DNA of 64,000 nt from Capra hircus (taxonomy: Eukaryota > Chordata > Mammalia > Artiodactyla > Bovidae). Made by a program: the position numbers and the translations under genes. How positions within the stretch are numbered: position 1 is the stretch's first letter; each line of letters opens with the position of its first letter. The notes under the pieces were generated by a model. The model worked only from the letters and a program-made list of their open reading frames with translations, ran no database searches and had not been told where the DNA came from. Location: the NCBI RefSeq assembly GCF_001704415.2, contig NW_017189517.1:5281167-5345166 (forward strand), written 5' to 3'. This document shows positions 45,219-57,379 of the stretch, piece by piece.

Positions 45219-46076
45219 TCACAGTTCAAAAGCATCAATTCTTTGGTGCTCAGCTTTCTTCACAGTCCAAGTTTCACATCCATACATGACTACTGGAAAA
45301 ACCATAGCCTTGACTAGACAGACCTTTGTTGGCAAAGTAATGCCTGTGCTTTTCAATATGCTATCTAGGTTGATCATAACTTTCCTTCCAAGGAGTAAGT
45401 GGCTTTTAATTTCATGGCTGCAATCACCATCTGCAGTGATTTTGGAGCCCCCAAAAATAAAGTCTAACATTGTTTCCACTGTTTCCCCATCTATTTCCCA
45501 TGAAGTGATGGGACAAGATGCCATGATCTTTGTTTTCTGAATGTTGAGCTTTAAGCCAACTTTTTCACTCTCCTCTTTCACTTTCATCAAGAAGCTTTTA
45601 AGCTCCTCTTCACTTTCTGTCATAAAGGTGGTTTCATCAGCATGCCTGTGGTTATTGATATTTCTCCCGGCAATCTTGATTCCACCTTGTGCTTCTTCCA
45701 GCCCAGAGTTTCTCATGATGTACTCTGCATATAAGTTAAATAAGCAGGGTGACAATATACAGCCTTGACATACTTCTTTTCCTATTTGGAACCAGTCTGT
45801 TGTTCCATGTCCAGTTCTAACTGTTGCTTCCCAACCTGCATATAGGTTTCTCAAGAGGCAAGTCAGGTGGTCTGGTATTCCCATCTCTTTCAGAATTTTC
45901 CACAGTTTATTGTGATCCACACAGTCAAAGGCTTTGGCATAGTCAATAAAGCAGAAATAGATGTTTTTCTGGAACTCTCTTGCTTTTTCTATGATCCAGC
46001 AGATGTCCGCAATTTGATCTCTGGTTCCTCTGCCTTTTCTAAAACCAGCTTGAACATCTGGAAGTTCACTGTTCAC
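45219..46076 (-). pseudogene. BovB RT and C-terminus, long open frame with dead active site
   Basis: 285 open minus-strand codons. 'VQAGFRKGRGTRDQIADICW', 'FCFIDYAKAFDCVDHNKLWK' and 'CQGCILSPCLFNLYAEYIMR' are kept, but the active site reads 'NNHRHADETTFMTESEEELK': YADD has become HADE (45633-45644), losing Tyr and the second Asp. The frame continues through 'CSHEIKSHLLLGRKV' and 'FPVVMYGCETWTVKKAEHQR'. An open frame with a dead active site suggests simple drift, not selection. Confidence 0.85.
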
Positions 46077-46111
46077 GCATTGCTAAAGCCTGGCTTGGAG
46101 AATTTTGAGCA

Positions 46112-46759
46112 TTACTTTACTAGTGTGTGAGATGAGTGCAATTGTGCCATAGTGTGAGCATTCTTTGACATTTCCTTTCTTTGTGATTGGAATGAAAACT
46201 GACCTTTTCCAGTCCTGTGGTCACTGATGAGTTTTAGCACGTGCACAGCATCATCTTCCACAATTTGAAACAGCTTAAGTGGAATTCCATCACCTCCACT
46301 AGCTTTGTTCGTAGTGATCCTTTCTAAGGCCCACTTTACTTCACATTCCAGGATGTCTGGCTCTAGGTGAGTGATCATACCATCGTGATTATCTTGGTTG
46401 TGAACATCTTTTTTGTACAGTTCTGTGTATTCTTGCCACCTCTTCTTAATATCTTCTGCTTCTGTTAGGTCCATACCACTTCTGTCCTTTATCGAGCCCA
46501 TCTTTGCATTAAATGTTCCCTTGGTATCACTAATTTTCTTGAAGAGATCTCTAGTCTTTCCCATTCTGTTGTTTTCCTCTATTTCTTTGCATTGATCACT
46601 GAAGAAGCCTTTCTTGTCTCTTCTTGCTATTCTTTGGAACTCTGCATTCATATGTTTATATCTTTCCTTTTCTCCTTTGCTTTTCACTTCTCTTCTTTTC
46701 ACAGCTATTTGTGAGGCCTCCCCAGACAGCCATTTTGCTTTTTTGCATTTCTTTTCCAT
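46112..46759 (-). pseudogene. BovB connector and RT N-terminus
   Basis: 215 open minus-strand codons: 'MEKKCKKAKWLSGEASQIAV', 'RIARRDKKGFFSDQCKEIEE', 'LEPDILECEVKWALERITTN', 'KASGGDGIPLKLFQIVEDDA'. A shift then replaces the 'HSICQQIWKTQQWPQDW' region with 'LKLISDHRTGKGQFSFQSQR'. It is separated from the RT frame at 46076 by this break. The endonuclease tail lies further right in broken frames at 46936-47246. Confidence 0.8.
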
Positions 46760-47559
46760 GGGGATGATCTTGATCCCTGTCTCCTGTACAATGTCATGAA
46801 CCTCATTTCATAGTTCATCAGGCACTCTATCTATCAGATCTAGGCCCTTAAATCTATTTCTCACTTCCCCTGTATAATCATAAGGGATTTGATTTACATC
46901 ATACTTGAATGGTCTAGTGGTTTCCCGTACTTTCCTCAATTTAAGTCTGAATTTGGCAATAAGGAGTTCATGATCTGAGCCACAGTCTGCTTCTGGTGTT
47001 GTTTTTGATGACTGTATAGAGCTTCTCCATCCTTGGCTGCAGAGAATATAATCAATCTAATTTCGGTGTTAACCATCTGGTGATGTCCATGTAATAGAGT
47101 CTTCTCTTGTGTTGTTGGAAGATGGTGTTTGCTATGACCAGTGCTTTCTCTTGGCAAAAATCTATTAGCCTTTGCCCTGCTTCTTTCCGTACTCCAAGGC
47201 AAAATTTGCCTATTACTCCAGGTGTTTCTTGACTTCCTATTTGCATTCCAGTCCCCTATAATGAAAAGGACGTCTTTTTTGGGTGTTAGTTCTAAAAGGT
47301 CTTGTAGGTCTTCATAGAACCGTTCAACTTTAGCTTCTTCAGCATTACTCGTTGAGGCATAGACTTGGATTACTTAATCTCGTAGTCAAGGCCTAAATTA
47401 GCATAGTTTCAACCTGTACTTTTGTCTTATACTATACTTTGGCAGAACATCCAACTTACACCAAAGGACACAATCCCAGCAAATATATTGAATGTATTAT
47501 CATCTTTACCTGCCTTGCTCAGGTGATTTTACTTACCTAGGTAAAAGTATCACACAGTG

Positions 47560-47880
47560 AAACAAGTTAGATATTTTAAACTCTCTGAGTTTCAATTTTC
47601 TCAGCTCTGAAATTGAGGTATCAACTCAATCTTTGAAGGGTTGTTGTGAAATCAACCATACACAGAAATCATCACATAGGGTCACTCTTCAATGAAAGGC
47701 ATTACCTATGTTTCTCCTTCCAAAATATAAGCTCTGAAGGCAGATACACTTGGGTTAAAACACTGACTCTGTCACTTCTCTGCTGTGTGCCTTTGGGAGA
47801 GTCACTTGTCTGAGTCTCAATTTTCTGTCAAACAGAAAAGTAGTAGTACTTTTCACTGGGATACTTCAGTGAATCATTTC
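47560..47880 (-). repeat. MIR SINE fragments (two stretches)
   Basis: 47560-47660 ('ctctgagtttcaattttctc', 'aagggttgttgtgaaatcaa') and 47735-47880 ('tctgctgtgtgcctttggga', 'gagtcacttgtctgagtctc') both read as reverse-complement MIR. They may be two separate copies. Confidence 0.6.
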
Positions 47881-47959
47881 TTTGAAATATTCCACACTAC
47901 GTAAAGATGTAATTTACTTAATACCCATGATTATCACTATCCTCTCCTTCCAATTCCTG

Positions 47960-48065
47960 TGCAAACGACCTTCTCCAGGATGCCATTCCTTATCTGCCCA
48001 TCCAAGAGTAACTTCGTCTTGCTTTGCAACCCTGTAAAATTGTTATTTCTTTACACAACAGATGG
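47960..48065 (+). repeat. L2-like fragment
   Basis: 'tctccaggatgccattcctt' and a pyrimidine-rich continuation loosely follow L2 3' sequence. Weak. Confidence 0.3.
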
Positions 48066-48620
48066 TCTTAGACTGGTGCCACGAAGTCAAACACAGCTGT
48101 TTACCTCACAAAATGCTACATAACCACCAGAACAGCCAAAAAAGAAAATAAAATTTAAAAAGAGAAAACTCATAATAAAAAGTGCTGGTAATGATATAGA
48201 GCAGTAATAATATAATTTCCATATATCTCCAGTGTGAATGTAAACTTTGGAAAACATTTTGACCTTGTCTACAGAAGTTGGACATTTGCATATTCTATGA
48301 CCTAGCAGAATGACACTCATTCAATGGATATATGAACAGATGTTCAACACAAGATGTGTAAGATTATATTTATAACAGCATCATTCATAAGAGTCTCAAA
48401 CTAGAAATACCCTAATGTTCATCAATCATATAATCAATCAGTAAATTGTGATAAATACTATAACAGAGGACTGTGTAGAAATTAAAAGGATGAATTTCAC
48501 AAACATATTATTAACCAACTAAATTCAGACACAAAATACAAATATGACTTCATCTATGTAAAGTTCAAAAACAGGAAAAATGAATATGTAGTTTTCATGA
48601 ATACTTGAGTGGGGAAAACA
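48066..48620 (+). mobile_element. Old L1 or HAL1-type 3' fragment
   Basis: 'tgctggtaatgatatagagc', 'gacctagcagaatgacactc', 'ccctaatgttcatcaatcat', 'tcatctatgtaaagttcaaa' follow the 3' half of old L1 ORF2 and 3' UTR. Strongly diverged. Confidence 0.6.
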
Positions 48621-49848
48621 TTTTTAAAATTATGATAAAACACAGAATACTGATTTACTTTATTGGAGTGGGAGGGGATTTGTGATTGCAAAGGACCATA
48701 TGGTGCTTCTGCATTGCTTTCAATGTATTTCTTAATCTGAGTAGTCATTAAGTGAGATTTTCTTTTTAACAATTTATTGTAGCTGTACATTTATGTTTTC
48801 ATGGACTTTCAGTATATCTTAAAATGAAAATTCACAGAATAAAGACACAAATCTTCAGATTGATAAGCCCTAACTTTTGTTTAAATAGAGCTAAATGAAT
48901 AATAGTGATTAAAAAAACAGGACATGACACCTTAAAGCATTCTAAGCGCTGTCAAATTGCTAAGGATAAAAAGTATCCAAAATTAAAAATTTAAAAACTC
49001 CCATAGGTTACTTTGAACATCAGACTGACCTCAGACTTCTCAGGTATGGCAATTAGTGCTTGAATGTAATGAAATAATATCTTTGAAAACCAGGAGGTAA
49101 ATTATTTTAAACTTTGTCTTCTAAAATGAGGGCAAAGGTTTCAATTAAATGCATGTGGGAAAATAAATGTACTTTTAATGCATGTATCATTTATATACTC
49201 TATGCATATATCAGCATTGTGTCTGTGTTAATTTGGGAGTTAGCTCACAATAATGTCAAAGGTATACAAGAAGACAGATTTGAAATATGGCCAGTATGAT
49301 CTGTCAATTCTTGGTTCTGTAATAAATATACTTATATTAACATAAAAATGTTAATGCAAAATAATATTTTAAATAATTAACCAGAACAAAGCACAGAATA
49401 CTTCATTATAGTCACTGAATATAATTTAAATAATACAAACCTCAGTAGAAATTAAGTAATAACATAATAATGTTGAGAGGAAGAGAAGAGGTAGGAAGTA
49501 ACAATGAAGTAAACACTTCCACTTTTTTACCATTATAAAATCAACATTTTTCTTTTACCTTTTTAACATTATGTGAGCAACATGCACTTAAATCAAGAAA
49601 TAACAATATAAGAATATTATTTAAAAATCTGGTAACCACCTGAAGAGTTAAAAGATAGAAACTAGCAAAATGTTTACACTTTTTGAATGGGACAAGGGAA
49701 TGAAGGGTGAGAAAAAAAATTATTCCTTTTAATTTTAGAGTCTTCTATATAGCTTCAATTAAAAAATGTGTAAGCATTTAATTTTATTAAGTTGAGGTTT
49801 TAAAAAATAAACACCACCTTAATCATTTAATGAATTGTGCTAGATTCC
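48621..49848. other. Unassigned AT-rich sequence
   Basis: No gene or repeat recognised in 1.2 kb. Confidence 0.4.
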
Positions 49849-50047
49849 AGGAATTGACAAACTATAATCCATACTCCAAATCCTGATAATACCTTTTTAT
49901 ATACAACCTGTGAACACAGCCACCATCATTTGTTTATCCATTGTATATGTCTGCTTTTTACAGTAGCAGATTATGTAGTTTTGTGAACTGCAAAGCCTAA
50001 AATATTTACTACCTGGCTTTATTCAGAAAAAATTTGGCAATCCCAGG
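49849..50047. mobile_element. Ancient non-autonomous hAT-like DNA transposon
   Basis: About 200 bp with imperfect terminal inverted repeats: 'ggaattgacaaact' on the left, and the complement of 'aatttggcaatccc' on the right (gggattgccaaatt). The interior 'aacacagccaccatcatttg', 'gcaaagcctaaaatatttac' and 'acctggctttattcagaaaa' matches a well-known mammalian element of this type. The subfamily was not determined. Confidence 0.65.
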
Positions 50048-50054
50048 CATATTC

Positions 50055-50165
50055 TTACAACGAAATGCTAGGTAGCCATTGGCAGAATAAGGCAAGTCAA
50101 TATGGACACTGGTGTGGAAACATGTCCAAAATACAATGTTGAATGCAAGTTTCAGAGGATTTTCA
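50055..50165 (+). mobile_element. Possible old L1 3' fragment
   Basis: 'gaaatgctaggtagccattg', 'ggaaacatgtccaaaataca' and 'gaatgcaagtttcagagga' resemble an old L1/HAL1 3' stretch. Short. Confidence 0.4.
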
Positions 50166-50374
50166 TGAGTATAATCAGTTAATATTAGTAATGTGCTTCT
50201 CTGTAGTCATATCAGCATATCAATTACAAGAGCCTCAGACAACACACACCAAATTTAGTATTACAGCATGGACCCAGGAGAACTCTTTAATTATTTGTTT
50301 TCCAACATTTCTGCATTGTCCAATTTTTCTTAACAAACATATACTTCTTTAGTAACTTTTAAAAGCAAATATGA

Positions 50375-50850
50375 TTATATTATCTCCATGCTCTGTGCCT
50401 TTTAGTAGTTTCTCACTACGCTTAGGGTAAAATTCAACCTGTTTGTTATGACTTGCAAGGGCCTCTTTTGGTTGTACTGAAGCCTGCTTCTCCAGGTTCA
50501 CCTCATGTCACTGAACACCTTCTTGCTGCTAACAACCACATGATTTTTACTTCAGTTCCTCAAGTGTATCAAGTTCTGTCTTGCCTCAGAGTCTTCGCAT
50601 ATGCTGATATATTCCTATATCTACTTTTCACCAGGTTAATTCCCACTTATCCTTCAGATCATAACTTCAGTCTCACTTCTTCAGGGAAACATCACTGACC
50701 CATCAATTCAAATTTAAAAATCTGTTTTATTCTATCATAGTAATTAAAAGTTTTCTTTAGTACATTTATAACTGTCTATGTTATCTCATTTATGTAATTA
50801 TTTAATATCTGTTGCCATCTCTGGATCTTATGCATTAGATACTACTGTGG
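50375..50850 (+). mobile_element. L2 LINE 3' end
   Basis: Good outline match to L2: 'cttagggtaaaattcaacct', 'cttgcaagggcctcttttgg', 'cagagtcttcgcatatgctg', 'cccacttatccttcagatca', 'cttcagggaaacatcactga', 'cagtacatttataactgtct'-like. Coding content is degenerate. Confidence 0.75.
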
Positions 50851-51096
50851 TCGATTAGACCTGATTTTTGTTTTTGAGTTTCTCTTTTGATCAGTCAATG
50901 ATTTGTGAGGGTTGATATTTCATGCCTTCTATTTATTCTTAGATGTCTTTTAAAGATTACACAGAAATTTTACTTTTTGAAATTATCTTGTAGATCATTT
51001 GGACACGTAAATAAATCTGAGACCACATTAAAGGATCTTGGTTAACTTATTTTTTCAATATCTTGAAAGAGTTTTATATTTCATCATCCCCCAAAT

Positions 51097-51309
51097 AGGG
51101 CTTCCCTAGTGGCTCAGAGGTAAACCATCTGCCTGTAATGCGGGAGGCCTGGGTTTGATCCCTGGGTTGGGAAGATCCCCTGGAGAAGGAAACGGCAACC
51201 AACTCCAGTACTCTTGCCTGAAAAATTTCGGATGGAGGAGCCTGGTAGGCTACAGTCTATGGGGTTGCAAAGAGTCAGACACGAATGAGCAGTTTCACTG
51301 ATTCACTGG
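51097..51309 (+). mobile_element. Full-length Bov-tA SINE with exact TSD
   Basis: tRNA-like head ('gggcttccctagtggctcag', 'ggcctgggtttgatccctgg') and body ending 'cagacacgaatgagcagttt'. Exact 11-bp TSD atcccccaaat at 51086-51096 and 51310-51320. Confidence 0.95.
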
Positions 51310-51320
51310 ATCCCCCAAAT

Positions 51321-52107
51321 TATTTCATCATTATTCATGATTACTCAATAATTCTGAACTATGTCCAAAGGGAATAAGACAATAGGAAAATCGAAAAAAG
51401 ACTAATAAAATATAAAACTAGAATAAAACATAAAAGTAGAATTGCCAAGAAAATGAAACAATAGTGAAAGAAATTTTCACCTTTCAGTTTTCTTAATGTA
51501 TTGCCCAAAGTACTGAACTGTCCTTCAATAAAGTATAGAAGGAGATAGGGTTTAATATTGCTTTAGTTGGCTTTTAACCATTCATTGATCATAACCAGGA
51601 ATTTGTTTGTTTTTTTTTTTTCATTTATACAAGCAAAGAGAAGAAATTGACAGAAGATGAGTCTGAACTTATTAGACAAATTAGAAGATCAATGCAAAGA
51701 AATGAATAGCAACTTTAGATTCTAAAGGTGATAGTGAAACTGAACATTTGAAACAGATATCTCAGACTACATGAATCTATATGAAATTATTCAAGTTGAA
51801 CTTATTCAAATTCAAGAATTCATAACTAAATAATTTATTTTTAAAGAAAAAAGTAAATGTGATATTGTCTTTCAGCCTTTCAAGAGGAAGAAGTTAACCG
51901 TTCAATATTTTTATACCAGTGCCTGATACAACATTTACTCTAGATATAGGACAACATTCTTTCATATTTCATATTTCAAGATGTTTGTATACCAAAATGT
52001 ACATGATATATTTGGTATGAAGATTTATTTTGTATTTATTTATTTACTATATTTAAATTCTTATTAACGTTTCTAATGAATTTGATTTTCACTATCCCTT
52101 TACTTGG
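51321..52107. other. Unassigned AT-rich sequence
   Basis: No gene or repeat recognised. An interrupted T-run lies near 51606-51621. Confidence 0.4.
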
Positions 52108-52122
52108 GCTTCCCAGGTGGTT
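52108..52122 (+). mobile_element. Possible Bov-tA head remnant
   Basis: 'gggcttcccaggtgg' equals the first 15 bases of a Bov-tA SINE and is followed directly by the BovB 3' tail. The rest of the SINE is not found on the far side. Could be chance. Confidence 0.3.
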
Positions 52123-54040
52123 CAGTTCAGTTCAGTTGCTCAGTCGTGTTCAACTCTTTGCGACCCCATGAACCGAAGCACACCAGGCCTCCCTGTTCAT
52201 CACCAACTCCCGGAGTCTACCCAAACTCATGTCCATTGAGTCAGTGATGCCATCCAACCATCTCATGCTCTGTTGTCCCCTTCTCCTCCTGCCCTCAATC
52301 TTTCCCAGCATTAGGGTCTTCTCAAATGAGTCAGCTCTTTGCATCAGGTAGCCAAATTATTGGAGGTTGGATCTCCTTGGAATCCAAGAGACTTTCAAGA
52401 GTCTTCTCCAACACCACAGTTCAAAAACATCAATTCTTCTGCATTCAGCTTTCTTTATAGTCCAACTCTCACATCCATTCATGACCACTGGAAAAACCAT
52501 AACCTTGACTAGACATACCTTTGCTGACAAAGTAATGTCTCTGCTTTTTAACTGCTGTCAAGTTGGTCATAACTTTCTTTCCAAGGAGTAAATGTCTTTC
52601 AATTTCATGGCTGCAGTCACCATCTGCAGTGGTTTAGGAGCCCCCCAAAATAAATTCAGCCACTGTTCCAACTGTTTCCCCATCTATTTGCCATGAAGTG
52701 ATGGGACTGCATGCCATGATCTTAGTTTTCTGAATGTTGAGCTTTAAGTCAACTATTTCCCTCTTCTGATATTCATTTAACTTTGTTTTATCATTCATCC
52801 ACTGAATGAATATTTATCAAGTGCCTACTCTGTCTACTCTGCCTAATAAGCATTGTGCTAAATGTTGAGGGTACTGCAGTGAGAAAGAAAGACATTTTTA
52901 AAGGCACTGTCAGTCTAGAAGATTTCCTTTTAAAAGTGTAGATATAAACTTGGGAATATTGTATCAAATCTTTCATAGTAATATTAATTGAATATCATTC
53001 ATCTGATTAAATACACATCTTAATTGCCACGACCTACTATGGATGAATGGGCAAGGTTTCTTTTCCTCTCCAAGGCAAGATTTTCTTATTTGAAATCAGA
53101 AAGTAGCATTGATCAATGACATTTAGCCACATGTGATTATTTAAATTTGCATTCAAATTACTTCATATTAAATATGACAGCATCAAAAATGTAGTCCCTT
53201 AGTCACCTTTCAAGTGCTTAGTAGCCATCTGTGCCTAGTGGCTAATATATGGGATTTTATGCCAGCTTTTTCACTCTCTTCTTTTACCTTCATCAAGAGG
53301 CTCTTTAGTTCTTCACTTTCTGCCATAAAGGTGGTGTCATTTGCATATCTGAGGTTATTGATATTTCTCCCAGCAATCTTGATTCCAGCTTGTGCTTCAT
53401 CCAGCCTGGAATTTCTTATGATGTACTCTGCATAGAAGCTAAGTAAGTAGAGTGACGATATACAGCCTTGACATAGTCCTTTCTCAATTTGGAACTAGTC
53501 TATTGTTCACGTCCAGTTCTAACTGTTACCTCTTGATGTGCATACAAGTTTCTCAGGAGGCATGTAAGGTGGTCTGGTATTCCGATCTCTTAAAGAATTT
53601 TCCATTTACTGTGATCCACACAAAGGCTTTAGCACAGTCAATGAAGCAGAAAAAGATGTTTTTCTGGAATTCCCTTGCTTTTGCTATAATTCAATGAAAG
53701 CTGGTAATTTGATCTCTGGTTCCTCTACCTTTTCTAAACCCAGCTTACACATCTGGAAGTTATCTATCCATGGACTGTTGATGCCTAGCTTGAAGGATTT
53801 TGAGCATTACCTTGTTAACATGTGAAATAACTGCGATTGTGTGGTAGTTTGAAGATTTTTGGCATTGTCCTTCTTTGGGATTGGAATGAAAGCTGAACTT
53901 TTCTAGTCCTGTGGTCACTGCTGAGTTTTCCAGATTTTCTGGCATATTAGATGCAGCAGTTCAACTGCAACATCTTTTAGGATATTAAATAGCTCAGCTG
54001 GATTTCTATCACCTCCACTAGCTTCTTAATAATGCTTCCT
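52123..54040 (-). mobile_element. BovB LINE interrupted by a 493-bp segment
   Basis: Reverse-complement BovB: 3' part at 52123-52766, then a foreign segment (52763-53255), then RT back to the connector/RT border at 53256-54040 ('gctggatttctatcacctcc'). The BovB stretch around 'caactttttcactctc' is present on both sides of the foreign segment (52749-52766 and 53261-53280). The RT motif at 53336-53347 reads YAND. Minus-strand frames are short and broken ('PENLENSAVTTGLEKFSFHS', 53760-53945). Confidence 0.85.
52763..53255 (+). repeat. Direct duplicate segment, copy 1 (inside BovB)
   Basis: Matches 54675-55167 over its whole 493 bp in the same orientation, with scattered substitutions and compensating 1-bp indels. 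Well over nine in ten bases agree by eye. It begins 'cttctgat' and ends 'atgggat' in both. It includes an ancient-repeat core ('atcaagtgcctactctgtct'). Confidence 0.9.
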
Positions 54041-54110
54041 TGTTATACTGATGGCCAAGTTAAACCCTATAAGGATATAGACCATGTTTGTCTTTATTGC
54101 TGATTCCTCC

Positions 54111-54385
54111 ACATCTAATAGCTAACATCTATCAAATGCCCAACATCTAATAACTAAAACCAATTAGATGACTACTATATACTGGGCAGCATTATGAATT
54201 CTCCATATGCAATAAATTATTTAAGTCTGAAAATAACCCTATGAATGTGTCCTATAATCACTTCATTTTGCAGAAACAGAGGCATGACAAGGGTGACTTG
54301 CCAAGCTTACACAGTAAGCAAAAAGGCAGGATTCCAACTGAGGAGATCAACCTCAGAACTCACAGCCTTACAAAATATAATGCCT
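54111..54385 (+). repeat. MIR SINE
   Basis: Good sense match: 'tagctaacatctatcaaatg', 'actactatatactgggcagc', 'aaataaccctatgaatgtgt', 'gacttgccaagcttacacag', 'caggattccaactgagga'. Followed by an L2-type end ('cacagtgcctggaagatagt', 'caacaaatatttgttgaatg') at 54390-54440. Confidence 0.75.
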
Positions 54386-54674
54386 TTCTAACACAGTGCC
54401 TGGAAGATAGTACACGTACAACAAATATTTGTTGAATGAAAATGAGCATTGCACAGTTGCCAAAGCAATATGCAATAGCTCTGAGATGAGATGAGCATTA
54501 GTGAAGAATAAACAAACAGTCAAAATTGATTTAGTTGAAACATTCATGAACAGGATTGAATTTTGGATAGTTCCAGTAAAATCAAAGATCTGGAATAACA
54601 TTTGCATTTATATCCACACTATCGTTGGACATTTTCTGGCCACTGATTTAATGGTTTGCTCCATTTAAATAGTG

Positions 54675-55167
54675 CTTCTGATCGTCATTTAATTTTGTTT
54701 TATCATTCATCCACTGAATGAATATTTATCAAGTGCCTACTCTGTCTACTCTGCCTAATAAGCATTGTGCTAAATGTTGAGGGTACTGCAGTGAGAAAGA
54801 AAGACATTTTTAAAGGCACTGTCAGTCTAGAAGATTTCCTTTAAAAAGTGTAGATATAAATTTGGGAATATTGTATCCAATCCTTCATATTAATATTAAT
54901 TGAATATTATTCATCTGATTAAACACACATTTAATTGCCATGACGTATTATGGATGAATGGGCAAGGTTTCTTTTCCTCTCCAAAGCAAGATTTTCTTAT
55001 TTGAAAATCAGAAAATAGCATTGATCAATGCTATTTAGCCACATACAATTATTTAAACTTGCATTCAAATTTCTTTATATTAAATATGACAGCATCAAAA
55101 ATGTAGTCCCTTAGTCACCTTTCAAGTACTTAGTAGCCATTTGTGCCTAGTGGCAAATGTATGGGAT
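54675..55167 (+). repeat. Direct duplicate segment, copy 2 (probable source)
   Basis: Counterpart of 52763-53255. Here the similarity stops inside ordinary flanking sequence on both sides, not at a repeat border, so this is probably the original location and the copy inside BovB is the derived one. Confidence 0.8.
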
Positions 55168-55687
55168 GGTACAGAAAATTTCCATTATTGAAAAAGTTCT
55201 ACAGGATAGTGCTGATTTAGAGTATTAATTGACATAATTCTTCCACTATTACAAATGGTTTTGAAAAATGAATATCTTCTCCTTCAGATGACAAAAAATG
55301 AAGTGTTGCTTCTATTTTTAAAGGCAAAGAAATCACCTATGAATTCTATTATGAGGCTCCATATAAAGGAGCTCTGTAACATAGAACATATAATTTTTAA
55401 AAATAGAATTTCATAAATGAGACCCAGTGACAGGAAACCACTCAATTCATAGCCTATCTGCATTTTTAAAGTAGTTGATTCATGATTCAAAGGGTCAGTA
55501 ATCTCAGGAACTCCATCACAGAATATAACACACAATAGTGAAGTCCATCAGGTTATTAACAAATTACATAATTTCCTAGTATTACAGCTTTACTCTGCAT
55601 AGATATGTTTGAAACATTGCTAACATATTCACAGATAGATATAAAGCAACATACAAATAAATGATAGAATTGAGAGATTTTCAGAGT
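55168..55687. other. Unassigned sequence
   Basis: No gene recognised. An 83-codon minus-strand frame (55284-55535) has no recognisable domain. Confidence 0.4.
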
Positions 55688-56668
55688 TCTAAGAAACCTA
55701 TATGCATATCAAGAAGCAACAGTTAGAACCAGATATGGAACAATGGACTGGTTCAAAACTGGGAAAGAAGTACATCAAGGCTGTATATTGTCACCCTGAT
55801 TATTTAATTTATAGGCAGAGTACATAATGAGAAATGCCAGGCTGGATGAAGCTCAAGCTAGAATCAACATTGCCAGGAGACATATCAATAACCTCAGATA
55901 TGCAGATGACACTACCCTAATGGCAAAAAGCTAAGAGGAACTATAAGAGCCTCTTGATGAAGGTGAAAAAAGAGAGTGAAAAAGCTGGCTTAAAATTCAA
56001 CATTCAAAAACTAAAATCATGCCATTCGTCCAATCACTTCATGGCAAATAGATGGAGAAAAATGGAAACTGAAAGACTTTTTATTTGGGGGGACTCCAAA
56101 ATCACTGTGGACCGTGACTGCAGTCCTGAAATTAAAAGACACTTGCTCCTTTAACGAAAAGCTATGACAAACCAATACAGTGTATTAAAAAGCAGAGACA
56201 TCACTTTGCCAATAAAGGTCCATATAGTCAAAGTTGTGGTTTTCCAGTACTCATGTACAGATGTGAGAGTTGGACAATAAAGAAGGCTGAGTGCTGAAAA
56301 ATTGATGTTTTTGAATGGTGGTGCTGGTTAAAACTCTTGAGAGTCCCTTGTACATCAAAGAGATCAAACCAGTCAATCTTAAAGGAAATCAACCCTATAT
56401 ATTCATTGGAAGGACTGATGCTGAAGCTAAAGCTCCAATACTTTGACTACCTGATGCAAAGAGTTGATTCATTGGAAAAGAACTTGATGCTGGGAAAGAT
56501 TGAGGTCAAGAGGAGAAGGGGGAAACAGAGGATTAGATTGTTGGATGGCACCATTGACTCACTGGACATGAATTTGAGCACACTCCAGGAGACACTGATG
56601 GACAGAGAAGCCTAGGGTGCTGCAGTCCATGCAGTTGCAAAAAGTTGGGCATGACTGGACAACTGAAG
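55688..56668 (+). mobile_element. BovB LINE, RT palm to 3' end
   Basis: From 'aagaaacctatatgcatatc' to 'catgactggacaactgaag'. YADD is intact at 55899-55910 ('cagatatgcagatgac'), but stops occur on both sides ('KS*EEL*EPL'). 56337-56615 encodes 'RVPCTSKRSNQSILKE' and 'VDSLEKNLMLGKIEVKRRRG'. An older copy with many substitutions. Confidence 0.85.
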
Positions 56669-57379
56669 AATAGAATTCTTTCCTCATGAAAACTTTACCA
56701 CAGTTAAATCCAAACAGAATGTTCATGACGGTGTGTTTATGATGATTCTGGGTTTTCATCTTTAAATATTGTTACAATTTAGTTACATTTTCCACTCATA
56801 TTAACTGTGCCTTAATAGACATGGATATACATTTTATTCAAATAAATTCTGATTTTCTAAGACTCAATTTTTATAACCTTGGATAAATAAGCCCCAAGTT
56901 GTCTCTTCAACGTTGATGAAACTCAAGATATGCTCTTTAAAATAGCGTTTGACATTATTTGTCCAAATTGACAGCTCCTTTTTTTTCCCACTTTACTATC
57001 ACTCTATTGATCATGTATTATTGAAAAAGGAAAAAAAAAATACTGATTTTACTCAAAATTCCCTACATATTTTCAGATCGTATTATTCCAGTGATTGAAT
57101 TTTGATTTTGTATATATCCCCAGGACTCAACTTCTGAACCTCAAAGGTAATTTTTTTAAAACTCATTATATCTTTCATGTAGATTCTTAAAAATGCCAAA
57201 TACTTCTTTTATACACAGATAAAATAAAAGTGTTCTATAAAATAAGCACTAATTCCAACAAATGAACATAATAAATCTCAATATCAAGAAAATATTCAAA
57301 GTGTCCTACATAACAAGACATTTCCTGTGAAAATATTCAGTGGCTGCTCTCTGGAGTAACATTACCTTAGTTTGAATAT
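56669..57379. other. Unassigned AT-rich sequence
   Basis: No gene or repeat recognised. Confidence 0.4.

Larger units (their letters stand above)
44851..47372 (-). mobile_element. BovB LINE, endonuclease middle to 3' end, with TSD
   Basis: 2.5 kb of reverse-complement BovB. On + it runs from 'ggttcagttcagttcagttc' to 'ggcatagacttggatta', in the endonuclease. Exact 8-bp TSD cttaatct at 44843-44850 and 47373-47380. Its 3' end faces the 3' end of the + strand copy ending at 44783. Confidence 0.95.
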
